A stretch of DNA of 33,782 bases from NCBI GenBank assembly GCA_017552325.1, contig JAFZQE010000016.1, positions 1 to 33,782 on the forward strand, read 5' to 3'. The position numbers were made by a program, and so were the translations under genes. The notes beneath the pieces were generated by a model that made no database searches, was not told the origin of the DNA, and was given only the letters and a program-made list of their open reading frames with translations. The stretch is from Oscillospiraceae bacterium. Its GTDB lineage: Bacteria; Bacillota; Clostridia; Oscillospirales; Oscillospiraceae. Below, one piece after another: positions 1 to 6,900 of the stretch (its first letter is position 1; each line of letters starts with the position of its first letter).

Positions 1-1
1 C

Positions 2-295
2 ACCTTCAACACGATCGTGCTGCCGATCATGAAGCCCGCGATCGCCGTGCAGATGATCTTCTCCTTCGTCAGCTCCTGGAACAACTACTTCATTCCCGCG
101 CTGCTGCTCGACAAGGCGGAGATGAAGACCGTGCCGATCATGATCGCCCAGCTGCGCTCGGCGGACTACTCCAAGTTCGACATGGGCAAGGTGTACATGT
201 TCATCCTGCTGGCGATCCTGCCGGTGCTCGTTGTTTACATCATCCTGTCCAAATCCATCATCCGCGGCGTCACCTCGGGCTCCGTCAAAGGATAA
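2..295 (+). CDS. Carbohydrate ABC transporter permease (MalG-like), 5'-truncated
   Basis: This is the C-terminal part, about 97 residues, of an inner-membrane permease subunit of a sugar ABC importer. The reading frame is open from base 2, so the gene begins before the window. The visible part starts in a loop (TFNTIVLPIMKPA) of the kind that follows the EAA coupling helix in MalG-type permeases. A hydrophobic segment (AVQMIFSFVSSWNNYFIPALL) follows, then a last membrane helix (FILLAILPVLVVYIILSKSI) and a short polar tail ending GVTSGSVKG, typical of CUT1 permeases. A terminator lies just after the stop and a GH5 glucanase follows, so import of beta-glucan oligosaccharides is a reasonable inference. 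The substrate cannot be read from this fragment. Confidence 0.85.
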   Translation, partial: TFNTIVLPIMKPAIAVQMIFSFVSSWNNYFIPALLLDKAEMKTVPIMIAQLRSADYSKFDMGKVYMFILLAILPVLVVYIILSKSIIRGVTSGSVKG

Positions 296-308
296 GATAC
301 CAACCGAA

Positions 309-338
309 AACGGCCTTCCCCCGGGAAGGCCGTTTTTT
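309..338 (+). terminator. Intrinsic terminator after the ABC permease
   Basis: A perfect 12-bp stem (309-320 with 323-334), a very short loop and a run of six T (333-338) form a strong Rho-independent terminator 13 bases after the permease stop. It ends just before the ribosome-binding site of the GH5 gene. That gene must therefore rely on read-through or on a promoter I cannot see. Confidence 0.93.
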
Positions 339-355
339 GCGAAAGGAGAAAACAC

Positions 356-1309
356 ATGCTGAAAGAACGCGGATTTTACCGGGGCGTCAACCTCGGCGGC
401 TGGCTGAGCCAGTGCGACTACAGCCCCGAGCGCCTGGACAGCTTCATTACCGAGCCGGACTTTGCGCAGATCGCCCGCTGGGGCTTTGATCACGTGCGCA
501 TCCCGATCGACTACAACGTCATCCAGAATGCGGACGGCACGATGAAGGCGGATGGCCTCGCCCGCATCGACCGGGCGCTCGCGCTGTGCGAAAAATACGG
601 CCTGCGCGCCGTGCTGGACCTCCACAAGACGCAGGGCTTTTCCTTCGACGCCGGCGAACAGGAGGCGGGCTTCTTCGACAGCGAGCGCTACCAGGCGTAT
701 TTCTACGCGGTCTGGGAATGCTTCGCCGCCCGCTACGGCCGTTACAGCGAGCGCGTGGCCTTCGACCTGCTCAACGAGGTCACGAAGGAGCGCTATCTGG
801 AGCCCTGGAAGCGCATCTCGCGCGAGTGCGTGCGCCGCATCCGCCTGAGCGCGCCGGACACGGTCGTCCTGCTGGGCAGCTACTGGTGGAACAGCGCAAA
901 GACCCTGCCGGCGCTTGATCCTCCCTACGACGACCATGTCGTCTATAACTTCCACTTCTACGAGCCGCATATCTTCACCCACCAGGGCGCCTACTGGATG
1001 GACGCAAGCTTCGACAGGGAGCGGCGGCTCCGCTACGACGAGATCGGCGCGGGCGAGGCCTTCTTCGAGGACTTCCTCAGGCCCGCTCTGGAAAAAGCCG
1101 AAAAGGAGGGCTGCGAGCTCTACTGCGGCGAATACGGCGTGATCGACGTCGTGCCGCCGGAGGGGGCGCTCCCCTGGTTCCGCGACCTGCACGCCGTCTT
1201 CGAGCGGCACGGCATCGTCCGCAGCCTCTGGAGCTACAAGCAGATGGACTTCGGCCTGTCCGACGCGCGGATGGACGGCGTCCGGGACGAGCTGCTGACG
1301 CTGCTGTGA
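356..1309 (+). CDS. Glycoside hydrolase family 5 (cellulase / exo-beta-glucanase type)
   Basis: This is a 317-residue (beta/alpha)8 glycosidase of family GH5, predicted to hydrolyse beta-glucosidic bonds by a retaining mechanism. The start RGVNLGGWL and the segment HVRIPIDYNV are typical of endo- and exo-glucanases of this family. The acid/base Glu is E141 in FDLLNEV and the nucleophile Glu is E259 in YCGEYGV. The aromatic/His motif YNFHFYEPHIFTHQG (about 197-211) lines the substrate site. There is no signal peptide, so it probably acts in the cytoplasm on imported oligosaccharides, consistent with the ABC permease upstream. The ATG at 356 has the site AAAGGAG nine bases before it. The exact substrate (cellodextrin, laminarin or other) is not known. 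Confidence 0.9.
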   Translation: MLKERGFYRGVNLGGWLSQCDYSPERLDSFITEPDFAQIARWGFDHVRIPIDYNVIQNADGTMKADGLARIDRALALCEKYGLRAVLDLHKTQGFSFDAGEQEAGFFDSERYQAYFYAVWECFAARYGRYSERVAFDLLNEVTKERYLEPWKRISRECVRRIRLSAPDTVVLLGSYWWNSAKTLPALDPPYDDHVVYNFHFYEPHIFTHQGAYWMDASFDRERRLRYDEIGAGEAFFEDFLRPALEKAEKEGCELYCGEYGVIDVVPPEGALPWFRDLHAVFERHGIVRSLWSYKQMDFGLSDARMDGVRDELLTLL

Positions 1310-1312
1310 ATC

Positions 1313-1349
1313 AAAACGCCGGGAGAACTTCGATTCTCCCGGCGTTTTT
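1313..1349 (+). terminator. Intrinsic terminator after the GH5 gene
   Basis: A 15-bp perfect stem (1313-1327 with 1334-1348), a six-base CTTCGA loop and a run of five T lie four bases after the GH5 stop. The stem begins with an A-run, so the structure could also terminate transcription from the other strand. Confidence 0.94.
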
Positions 1350-1374
1350 GCATCTCTTGCCCCGGCTTTTCCCC

Positions 1375-1403
1375 TTGCGGAAAGGCGACGATTTTGTTAT
1401 AAT
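1375..1403 (+). promoter_or_regulatory. Sigma-A promoter for the 1463-5865 gene group
   Basis: The -35 box TTGCGG (1375-1380) and the perfect -10 box TATAAT (1398-1403) are 17 bases apart. Transcription would start near 1410, giving a leader of about 50 bases. That leader contains a small GC-rich hairpin (CGCGCC...GGCGCG) before the AAAGGAG ribosome-binding site. Confidence 0.8.
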
Positions 1404-1462
1404 ATGGATTTGAACGAAGCATATTTCACGGCGCGCCACCGCGGCGCGGAAAGGAGCTCATC

Positions 1463-2134
1463 ATGGCCGGCTCGCAGGCACTTGGCGACATGGTTCGCAC
1501 GCTGCTGGAGCGCTCGTATACGCTGAAAAAGGAATATCTCGGCGCGGACGCGAGGCTCTCGAAAAGCGGCATGGTCTTCGACACGGAGGCCTGGGAGATC
1601 CCGGGGCTCGGTCATCTTTGCGTCATGCGGATGAAGGCCTTTTTCGGCCTGATGAAGATGGAGACGGCTGTGCTCGCCGTATCGGGAAAGGACGTGCCGC
1701 TGCTCAACCTTGACTGGGTGCGCGCTTTCGGCAAGGAGACGCAGATCGCCGAGCTCTATGACACGCAGCTCGCTCCGTATCCCGCGGAGAAGCTAGCGGA
1801 CTTCGACACGCTCCGCGCGCGCGACGCCGATCTCCCCGAGCCGGGATCCAAGCCGCACTGGTACGACGCGATCCTCTATCCCTGCTCCTATCACAAGGCA
1901 GGCAAGGGCCTGTCGGAGCGCCTGTCCGCCGCGGCGCGGGACTATTTCGAGACCTTCCTGCGGCAGCTCGCCGAAGCTCCCGCCTGCGACGCCGGAGCCA
2001 AGGCGGAGAAGGTGAAGGCCTTCGCCGAGCGGCTCTTCGCGGAGGGCGGCCCGGCCGTCGATCAGGTGACGAAGCTCTTCGGACCGGAGACCGCGAAGCG
2101 CCTGATCCTGCGGCATATGTACGGCGTGAAATAA
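1463..2134 (+). CDS. Distant relative of ferredoxin-dependent bilin reductases (PcyA/HY2 fold), function unknown
   Basis: This 223-residue soluble protein has no name I recognise, but its order of motifs matches the bilin reductase family (about 250 residues). MKMETAVLAVSG, then DVPLLNLDWV, lines up with the PcyA central sheet. D84 falls exactly where PcyA has its catalytic Asp105 (LPLFGCDIV). The next segment TQIAELYDTQLAP matches the VSAAIADLSPT region. A KPHWYDAILYP segment matches the PPWGEIFSEY region. The C-terminus VTKLFGPETAKRLILRHMYG resembles [20 protein letters not shown]. The PcyA His88 position appears to be Glu or Met, so ordinary PcyA chemistry is doubtful. The alignment was made from memory and is not statistically supported. 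It is the first gene after a good promoter. ATG 1463 has AAAGGAG in front. Confidence 0.42.
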   Translation: MAGSQALGDMVRTLLERSYTLKKEYLGADARLSKSGMVFDTEAWEIPGLGHLCVMRMKAFFGLMKMETAVLAVSGKDVPLLNLDWVRAFGKETQIAELYDTQLAPYPAEKLADFDTLRARDADLPEPGSKPHWYDAILYPCSYHKAGKGLSERLSAAARDYFETFLRQLAEAPACDAGAKAEKVKAFAERLFAEGGPAVDQVTKLFGPETAKRLILRHMYGVK

Positions 2135-2191
2135 AGACCTGCCTGCGGAATTCTGTTCAATCAGTTCATACGGCAAGGAAGGAGACCTTTT

Positions 2192-2866
2192 ATGAAAGAT
2201 TTTCTCTGTGCGTCCTGTCCGATCGCGGTGTGGATCATCACGGCCCTCGAGGCCCTGTTCGTGATTCTCGCCTTCCGCGGCTGGGCCCGCAAAAAGGAGC
2301 CCCTGTACCTGCTGACGGCGCTGGTCGCCTTCGGCCTGTTCTACGACGCGCTGATCCTCTCGCTCGGCACGGTGCTGCCGGGCGGCCCGACGCTCGAGGC
2401 GCTCAGCCGCATGCGCTATGTGGCGCACGGCGCGCTGATCCCGCTGCTGTTCCCAATCTGCGCCTACGCGCTGAACTTCAACAAGACCTGGAAAACGGTC
2501 GTCTGGGTCTTCACCGGCCTTCTGATCGCCGCCGGCATCGCCGAGGGCTTCGCCACGGAGCTGGCGCTCAGGGAGGTCGCGGGCCTCACCCGCTACGCCT
2601 CCGGCGACGGCACGCCCGGCTGGGCCAATGCGATCAGCAGCGTGCTGAGCTACGGCGCGGTGGTGCCGCTGATCATCGCGGGCGTCGTCGTCTGGATCAA
2701 GCAGAAGACGCCGCTGCTGTTCCTCGCGGGCTTCCTGATGTTCGCCTTCTCGGCGCTCGGCCCCGCCACCGGCAACTTCGACCTGATCTTCTACATCAGC
2801 ATGTACGGCGAGGTTTGCATGGCGCTGTGCTTCCTGCTCTACGCCCGGAGGCGGGCGAGGGGATAA
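2192..2866 (+). CDS. Polytopic membrane protein, unrecognised
   Basis: This 224-residue integral membrane protein has about seven hydrophobic helices. The first covers roughly residues 9-29 (PIAVWIITALEALFVILAF), others lie near 37-57, 75-93, 100-118, 150-170 and 175-192, and the last is near 200-218. Only short loops and a basic tail (ARRRARG) connect and end them. Two cysteines sit at the very N-terminus (LCASCP). The even helix spacing resembles small seven-helix sensors or carriers, but I see no diagnostic motif and assign no function. The start ATG follows AAGGAAGGAG. The gene sits 57 bases after the bilin-reductase-like gene with no terminator between them, so the two are probably co-transcribed. 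Confidence 0.75.
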   Translation: MKDFLCASCPIAVWIITALEALFVILAFRGWARKKEPLYLLTALVAFGLFYDALILSLGTVLPGGPTLEALSRMRYVAHGALIPLLFPICAYALNFNKTWKTVVWVFTGLLIAAGIAEGFATELALREVAGLTRYASGDGTPGWANAISSVLSYGAVVPLIIAGVVVWIKQKTPLLFLAGFLMFAFSALGPATGNFDLIFYISMYGEVCMALCFLLYARRRARG

Positions 2867-2920
2867 CTGTTTCAGAATAATACACTCCGGTAAAACACTT
2901 TCTTTTTGAGGGATGTCTAT

Positions 2921-3379
2921 ATGAACAAAACCCGCTTTCAGCTTCGGCCTTCCAAAGCAAGTCTCCTTCCTGTGATTTGGCTGGTTGTGGCCATGTATTT
3001 ATATTTTTATTTCAGTTTCAGACTACAACTGCCGAAATATGTTAACTACATAGTTATTTCACTTATAACCATCTTTTACGGATTTACTGTCATCAAGTAT
3101 TTCGGTGTATTTATAGATATCCTGCCGGATGGGCTATGCTGCATTTACCCGATAAACAGGAAAATGAAAATGACCTGGGACGAAATAAAAAGCGCGGGAC
3201 TGATTTCAAAAAAGATCCCCTTCGGCACAGAAACCTGGCTATATATATCCGCAGAAGAAGCGCCTTCTTTGGATAACAGCTTTTATGGAAAATCGGACGG
3301 GAAAACCATATTTGCCATTGACCGTCCCGAGCTGAGAAAGGCGCTGAAAGAGCACGGAATACGTATTCAGGGAGAGTAA
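2921..3379 (+). CDS. Small two-helix membrane protein with a PH-like C-terminal domain; AT-rich
   Basis: This 152-residue protein has two adjacent membrane helices (about residues 13-33 and 43-62) and a soluble C-terminal half. The pattern ILPDGLCCIYPINRKMKMTW there looks like a bacterial PH-like domain, of the sort often found in membrane-anchored proteins of unknown role. A TTG at 2906 is in frame, but ATG 2921 with GAGGG eight bases upstream is the better start. The gene is clearly richer in A and T than all its neighbours and uses codons such as ATA, TTA and AAA that are rare nearby. It may therefore be a recent arrival in the unit. No function can be assigned. Confidence 0.7.
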   Translation: MNKTRFQLRPSKASLLPVIWLVVAMYLYFYFSFRLQLPKYVNYIVISLITIFYGFTVIKYFGVFIDILPDGLCCIYPINRKMKMTWDEIKSAGLISKKIPFGTETWLYISAEEAPSLDNSFYGKSDGKTIFAIDRPELRKALKEHGIRIQGE

Positions 3380-3470
3380 AAAATCCCTGAACGTTGCACG
3401 ATCTGTTTCCGATCGTCCGACTTTATTTTGAGCAAAACATTTTTAATATACAAGAAAGCGAGGCAATGCC

Positions 3471-4412
3471 ATGAGCAGCTTCAAAGACCTTCGCATCGTG
3501 GACAACTTCTACCAGACCAGCTCCTACTACCCCATGCCCACGGTCATGATCTCCACCCTGGCCGAGGACGGCAGCACCTCCGTCGGCTCCTACTCGCTCT
3601 GCTTCCCCTACTACATCGCGGGTAAGGGCTACTACGCCATGCTCCTGGAGGCGCGCAACTCCTCGAACACCGCCCAGCATCTGCTGGCCGGCCGCAAGAC
3701 CATCGCCATCAACTTCATGCCCGAGGGCCCCGGCTATCACAAAAAGATCGTCGCCCAGGGCTGGCCCGGCGACACGCCTGCCGAAAAGATGAAGAACTTC
3801 GGCTTCCATCTCGAGGACGGCCTGTGCATCGCGGAAGACCCCGCCACGCCGCGCCCGAAGGTGGTCAGCGAGGCCTATCAGGTGATGGAATGCACCTGGA
3901 TGAGCGACCTCGAGAACGCCTATGAGGACATCGGCCGCAAGCTTGAGGACGGCTGCTATCCGCCCCCCTACCGCAGCTTCAACGGCATCACCACCCAGTA
4001 CGGCGCGCACTTCATCCTGCGCATCGACAAGGTGCTGATGAAGCCCAAATTCTACGACAACATCATCAACGGCGTCAAGGGCCGCCTCTGGCCGAACGTG
4101 CTCGTATGCCACGGCTACCGCGACAGCAAGAACTTCTGGTTCGCCAGGACCCCGCGCCTCGTGCCGGAGCTGCTGCCGATCCGCAACGCGACCCTCTCCT
4201 CCGTGCGCTACGCCGCCGACCGCACCGACCCGAACGTCCACTTCACCGACGACGCGCTGGAAAAGCTGCTGAACGTGCCGCGCATCTTCCTGCCGACCGT
4301 GCTGAAGGGCTGCGTCGCCTGGGCAAAGGAAAACGGCGTGACCGAGATCACGGCCCGCGAGATGGACATCATCAACGACAAGCGCGCCAAGGAAAAGGGC
4401 AAGACCAAGTAA
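3471..4412 (+). CDS. Flavin-reductase-like (split-barrel FMN-binding) protein
   Basis: This 313-residue soluble protein has an N-terminal half resembling the flavin reductase-like, flavoredoxin-type split beta-barrel. The segment YYPMPTVMISTLAEDGSTSV (about 19-38) matches the strand-turn-strand that opens this fold. LLEARNSSNTAQHLLAGRKT followed by IAINFM (about residues 58-83) matches the FMN-phosphate-binding part. It is longer than usual flavoredoxins (about 190-200) and has a C-terminal extension of unknown fold. It probably binds FMN and moves electrons to an unidentified partner or small molecule. The stop is followed ten bases later by the GTG start of a membrane protein, so the two are likely translationally linked. 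Confidence 0.72.
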   Translation: MSSFKDLRIVDNFYQTSSYYPMPTVMISTLAEDGSTSVGSYSLCFPYYIAGKGYYAMLLEARNSSNTAQHLLAGRKTIAINFMPEGPGYHKKIVAQGWPGDTPAEKMKNFGFHLEDGLCIAEDPATPRPKVVSEAYQVMECTWMSDLENAYEDIGRKLEDGCYPPPYRSFNGITTQYGAHFILRIDKVLMKPKFYDNIINGVKGRLWPNVLVCHGYRDSKNFWFARTPRLVPELLPIRNATLSSVRYAADRTDPNVHFTDDALEKLLNVPRIFLPTVLKGCVAWAKENGVTEITAREMDIINDKRAKEKGKTK

Positions 4413-4422
4413 GGAGGCGGCT

Positions 4423-5031
4423 GTGGAAGGATCCGTTTATACCATCCCGATGGCGCTGTTTGACTTTGTCCCCGTCATCCTGTTCGGCATCTGCGGCCGG
4501 CTGCTGATGCGCGACCTGTACAACAAAATGTCGAAGGGCGCCTTTGCCTGCCTGGATCTCGGCGTCTGCGTGGCTTTCCTCGCCGGCTTCCTGAAAGCCC
4601 TGTACAAGCTGCTGATCGCCGCCAATGTCGGCGAGTATCCGCTGCTCAACAGCCTGTTCCTGCCGCTGCAGTCCTCGGGTCTGATGCTGACGGGGCTCGG
4701 CATTCTCCTGATGCTCGTCCTGCGGAAAAAGACCGCCGCCGCCATGGCTCCGCTGACCATCGGCTTTATCAGCATGATGGTGATCGGCCTCGGCTGCATG
4801 TGCGCGGGGCTCTCCGTCGTCGCAAAAAAGATGAAGAAGGGCTGGCTGATCCCGATCTTCATCCTCTGCTTCTTCTGCTATATGGGCATGGGCTATCTCG
4901 CCTCGCGCGACGTTGAGACCGCCGCCTCGAACTGGATCGAGCAGGGCGTCAACTGCTTCGGCCAGATCCTGCTGCTCACCGGCGTCGGCACGCTGCACCG
5001 TGCCGGTCTGCGCGAATTCAAGCTGTCATAA
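4423..5031 (+). CDS. Polytopic membrane protein, unrecognised
   Basis: This 202-residue protein has five or six hydrophobic helices: about residues 4-25, 38-61, 74-96, 101-125, 130-150 and a weaker one near 170-190. It starts with GTG at 4423, five bases after a perfect AGGAGG that directly follows the stop of the flavin-reductase-like gene; the two are surely one transcript. Cytosolic loops are short and basic (RKKTA, KKMKK). I see no motif linking it to a known transporter or enzyme. Its place between a flavoprotein and a DUF1295 membrane enzyme suggests a role in the same membrane redox or modification pathway; this is inference. Confidence 0.72.
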   Translation: MEGSVYTIPMALFDFVPVILFGICGRLLMRDLYNKMSKGAFACLDLGVCVAFLAGFLKALYKLLIAANVGEYPLLNSLFLPLQSSGLMLTGLGILLMLVLRKKTAAAMAPLTIGFISMMVIGLGCMCAGLSVVAKKMKKGWLIPIFILCFFCYMGMGYLASRDVETAASNWIEQGVNCFGQILLLTGVGTLHRAGLREFKLS

Positions 5032-5064
5032 ACTTTATTACATCATAAGAAAGAAGGTTTTTCC

Positions 5065-5865
5065 ATGTATCCTGCCTGGTATTTCTGGCTCCTCTTCGGC
5101 CTGGCCATGCTGGTCAGCTCCATCGGCTTCAAGAACTACGTCTGGTTCATCTCCCTCGGCTACGGCTTTTCGATCGCCGCCGCCGGTCTGCTGATGCTGA
5201 TCCTCTTCGGTGGGACGCTGACCGCCGGCACGATCATCTGCTGCCTCATCTTCTTCCTCTACGGCTGCCGTCTGGGCGGCTACCTCGCCTACCGCGAGCT
5301 CAAGAGCACGTCCTATAAAAAGAACATGGTCGGCGAGATCAAGGACGGCAAGACCGTCCCGATGGGCGTGAAGCTCGCCATCTGGGTCACCTGCGCCCTG
5401 CTCTACGCCACCCAGGTCTCCCCCGTTTTCTACCGCATGTTCAACACCGCCGACGACAACGCCTGGGTCTTCATCGGCGCGGTCATCATGGTCTGCGGCA
5501 TCACGCTCGAGTCCGCGGCCGACATCCAGAAGAACATGGCCAAAAAGGTCAATCCCCGCCGCTTTGTCGACACCGGCCTCTTCCGCATCGTCCGCTGCCC
5601 GAACTATCTGGGCGAGATGATCTTCTGGACCGGCGTGTTCATCTCCGGCATCGGCGCCGTCAAGGGCTGGCAGTGGCTCGTCTGCCTGCTCGGCTACAGC
5701 GGCATCATCTTCGTCATGTTCTCCGGCGCCCGCCGTCTGGAGATCCGCCAGAACAAGAACTACGGCGCGGATCCCGAGTATCAGAACTACGTCAAGACCG
5801 TGCCCATCCTGCTGCCCTTCGTGCCTCTCTACAGCGTCGAGAAGTACAAGTGGCTCGTCGCCTGA
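5065..5865 (+). CDS. DUF1295 / steroid 5-alpha-reductase C-terminal-like membrane enzyme
   Basis: This 266-residue membrane protein has about six or seven helices. The C-terminal hallmark of the DUF1295, 5-alpha-reductase and isoprenylcysteine methyltransferase superfamily is present: NPRRFVDTGLFRIVRCPNYL at about 167-186, followed by GEMIFWTGVF. The late motif RRLEIRQNKNYGADPEYQNY is also typical. Family members reduce conjugated double bonds of lipids such as steroids with NAD(P)H, or methylate. Gut bacteria are known to carry 5-alpha-reductases of this fold, but the substrate here cannot be told. The C-terminal Y(x)n-Y/H pattern that binds NADP(H) seems intact. It is the last gene of the unit, before a strong terminator. 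Confidence 0.8.
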   Translation: MYPAWYFWLLFGLAMLVSSIGFKNYVWFISLGYGFSIAAAGLLMLILFGGTLTAGTIICCLIFFLYGCRLGGYLAYRELKSTSYKKNMVGEIKDGKTVPMGVKLAIWVTCALLYATQVSPVFYRMFNTADDNAWVFIGAVIMVCGITLESAADIQKNMAKKVNPRRFVDTGLFRIVRCPNYLGEMIFWTGVFISGIGAVKGWQWLVCLLGYSGIIFVMFSGARRLEIRQNKNYGADPEYQNYVKTVPILLPFVPLYSVEKYKWLVA

Positions 5866-5880
5866 GCCCTTCACAAAAGC

Positions 5881-5916
5881 AGAACTCCCGCAGGCAATGC
5901 CTGCGGGAGTTCTTTT
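5881..5916 (+). terminator. Intrinsic terminator closing the 1463-5865 unit
   Basis: A perfect 15-bp stem (5881-5895 with 5899-5913) has a three-base loop and four T. It lies 16 bases after the DUF1295 gene. No comparable terminator occurs between 1403 and this point. Confidence 0.93.
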
Positions 5917-5929
5917 ATGCCTCGCAGAG

Positions 5930-6118
5930 TTTTTGCGCCGCAAGCGCAAAAAACAAATTTCAAACGTGTTTTCCGGGGGCGTGTACCTCGGAAAACACAC
6001 TTTGCGCCCTGCCGCGTCCTCGCAAGCTCTGTATCGTCTCGCTTCCTCGCATGCTCGAAAGCTCGCTCACTTCGCTGCTCGTCCTTTTCAACTTCAAAGC
6101 CTTGCGCTTTGAAGTTGA
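5930..6118. repeat. Three successive perfect hairpins with degenerate GCTCG-type iterations, non-coding
   Basis: The 344-base gap 5917-6260 has no convincing gene. It holds three perfect stems in a row: 5930-5938 with 5944-5952, 5966-5975 with 5989-5998, and 6088-6100 with 6106-6118. Between the second and third lies a stretch (about 6010-6085) of loosely repeated CTCGC, GCTCG and CTTCG words. A fourth inverted pair (6223-6235 with 6245-6257) lies next to the stop of the minus-strand gene. The arrangement looks like a mobile repeat relic or a structured RNA. I do not know this family. Confidence 0.6.
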
Positions 6119-6260
6119 GAGGAAAACGAAAGGAGCGGATAGGGAGCTTTCCCGGATCTTCGAAACCGGGGAAGCGGACTGGAGCGAGTTTCGTTTGACG
6201 ATGCAGCAGGGCGAAGGCCTTCTCAACGAGAAGCCCGGCAAAGCGGCTTCTCGTTGAAGA

Positions 6261-6572
6261 TCAAAGTCTGATGCCGGTCTGTTTGATCACGTGGATGAAC
6301 CAGTAGCTCTTCAGGCTGAAGCGCAGCGTTTCGTCGAGCTCCAGCACATAGGGCGGCAGCAGCACCTCGCCCAGCTCGCCCTCGACCGGGCGGAACTTCT
6401 TCTTTTCCTTGAAATAGGCGGCCTGCTTGTCGCTGATCAGATGGACGTAGAGCTCGGTCACCTCGATATCCGAATGCTGGGCGGACACGACCTCGACCGC
6501 GATCGTCGAACGGCCCTTTTTCTTCATGTATTCGCGCAGCGCGTCGTCGTATTCTATCCTTTGTATCGCCAT
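6261..6572 (-). CDS. Small conserved-looking hypothetical protein, 103 residues
   Basis: This soluble, acidic/basic mixed protein of 103 residues has alternating beta-strand-like segments (TIAVEVVSA, EVTELYVHLIS, GEVLLPPYVLELDETLRFSL) and a conserved-looking end (SYWFIHVIKQTGIRL). The general layout recalls the A-type, HesB-like beta-barrel, but it has no cysteine at all, so iron-sulfur scaffolding is unlikely. I do not recognise it firmly. A TTG at 6581 would add three residues, but ATG 6572 sits nine bases after AAGGACGG and is preferred. It stands alone between two repeat-rich intergenic regions, downstream of the hydrogenase operon in the same direction. Confidence 0.6.
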   Translation of the reverse strand: MAIQRIEYDDALREYMKKKGRSTIAVEVVSAQHSDIEVTELYVHLISDKQAAYFKEKKKFRPVEGELGEVLLPPYVLELDETLRFSLKSYWFIHVIKQTGIRL

Positions 6573-6649
6573 GTTGTTCAACCGTCCTTGTCCGGCTGGC
6601 GCGCCGTTTTTTTGTCCGTGCCGCGCCGTTTCGCGCGGCGCTTTTGAAA

Positions 6650-6870
6650 ACAGGGGTGTGGCGTATCCACACCTCTGTCAAGCTGTCGACTATATGTCGC
6701 CAGCCTGACAGGCAGAAAGTGAACTTTCTGAATAAGTTCGCTTTCTGCATGGATTGGACGCAGAAAGGGGACTCCCCGTCCCCTCTCTGCGCTCTCCCCT
6801 TGCGGGTCGTTTCCTCGGCGCAGGGGTTTGTCTACAGGTTGACAGGGGTGCGGAGTTCCGCACCCCTGTC
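6650..6870. repeat. MITE-like element with palindromic terminal inverted repeats
   Basis: Within the gene-free 6573-6900 stretch, the first 41 bases (6650-6690) and the reverse complement of the last 40 or so (about 6830-6870) are clearly the same sequence. Both begin ACAGGGGTGYGG, continue to CCRCACCYCTGT, and then read CAAGCTGTCGAC or CAACCTGTAGAC. Each end is itself a palindrome; the right one is a perfect 14-bp stem (6841-6854 with 6857-6870). Inside are further stems: 6713-6719 with 6724-6730, 6741-6748 with 6760-6767, and 6767-6772 with 6778-6783. There is no open reading frame of note. A separate GC hairpin (6620-6626 with 6633-6639) lies just to the left. Confidence 0.6.
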
Positions 6871-6900
6871 GCAAATAACGTGTGATTTACGGGTGATTGC

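Noticed and set aside
6223-6257. Inverted repeat as terminator for the gene at 6261-6572
   Set aside because: The 13-bp stem is good, but no T-run follows on the minus strand; it is described as part of the repeat cluster instead.
5897-6257. Small open frames in the gap 5917-6260
   Set aside because: They run across three perfect hairpins, differ in every frame, and have no ribosome-binding site or recognisable composition.
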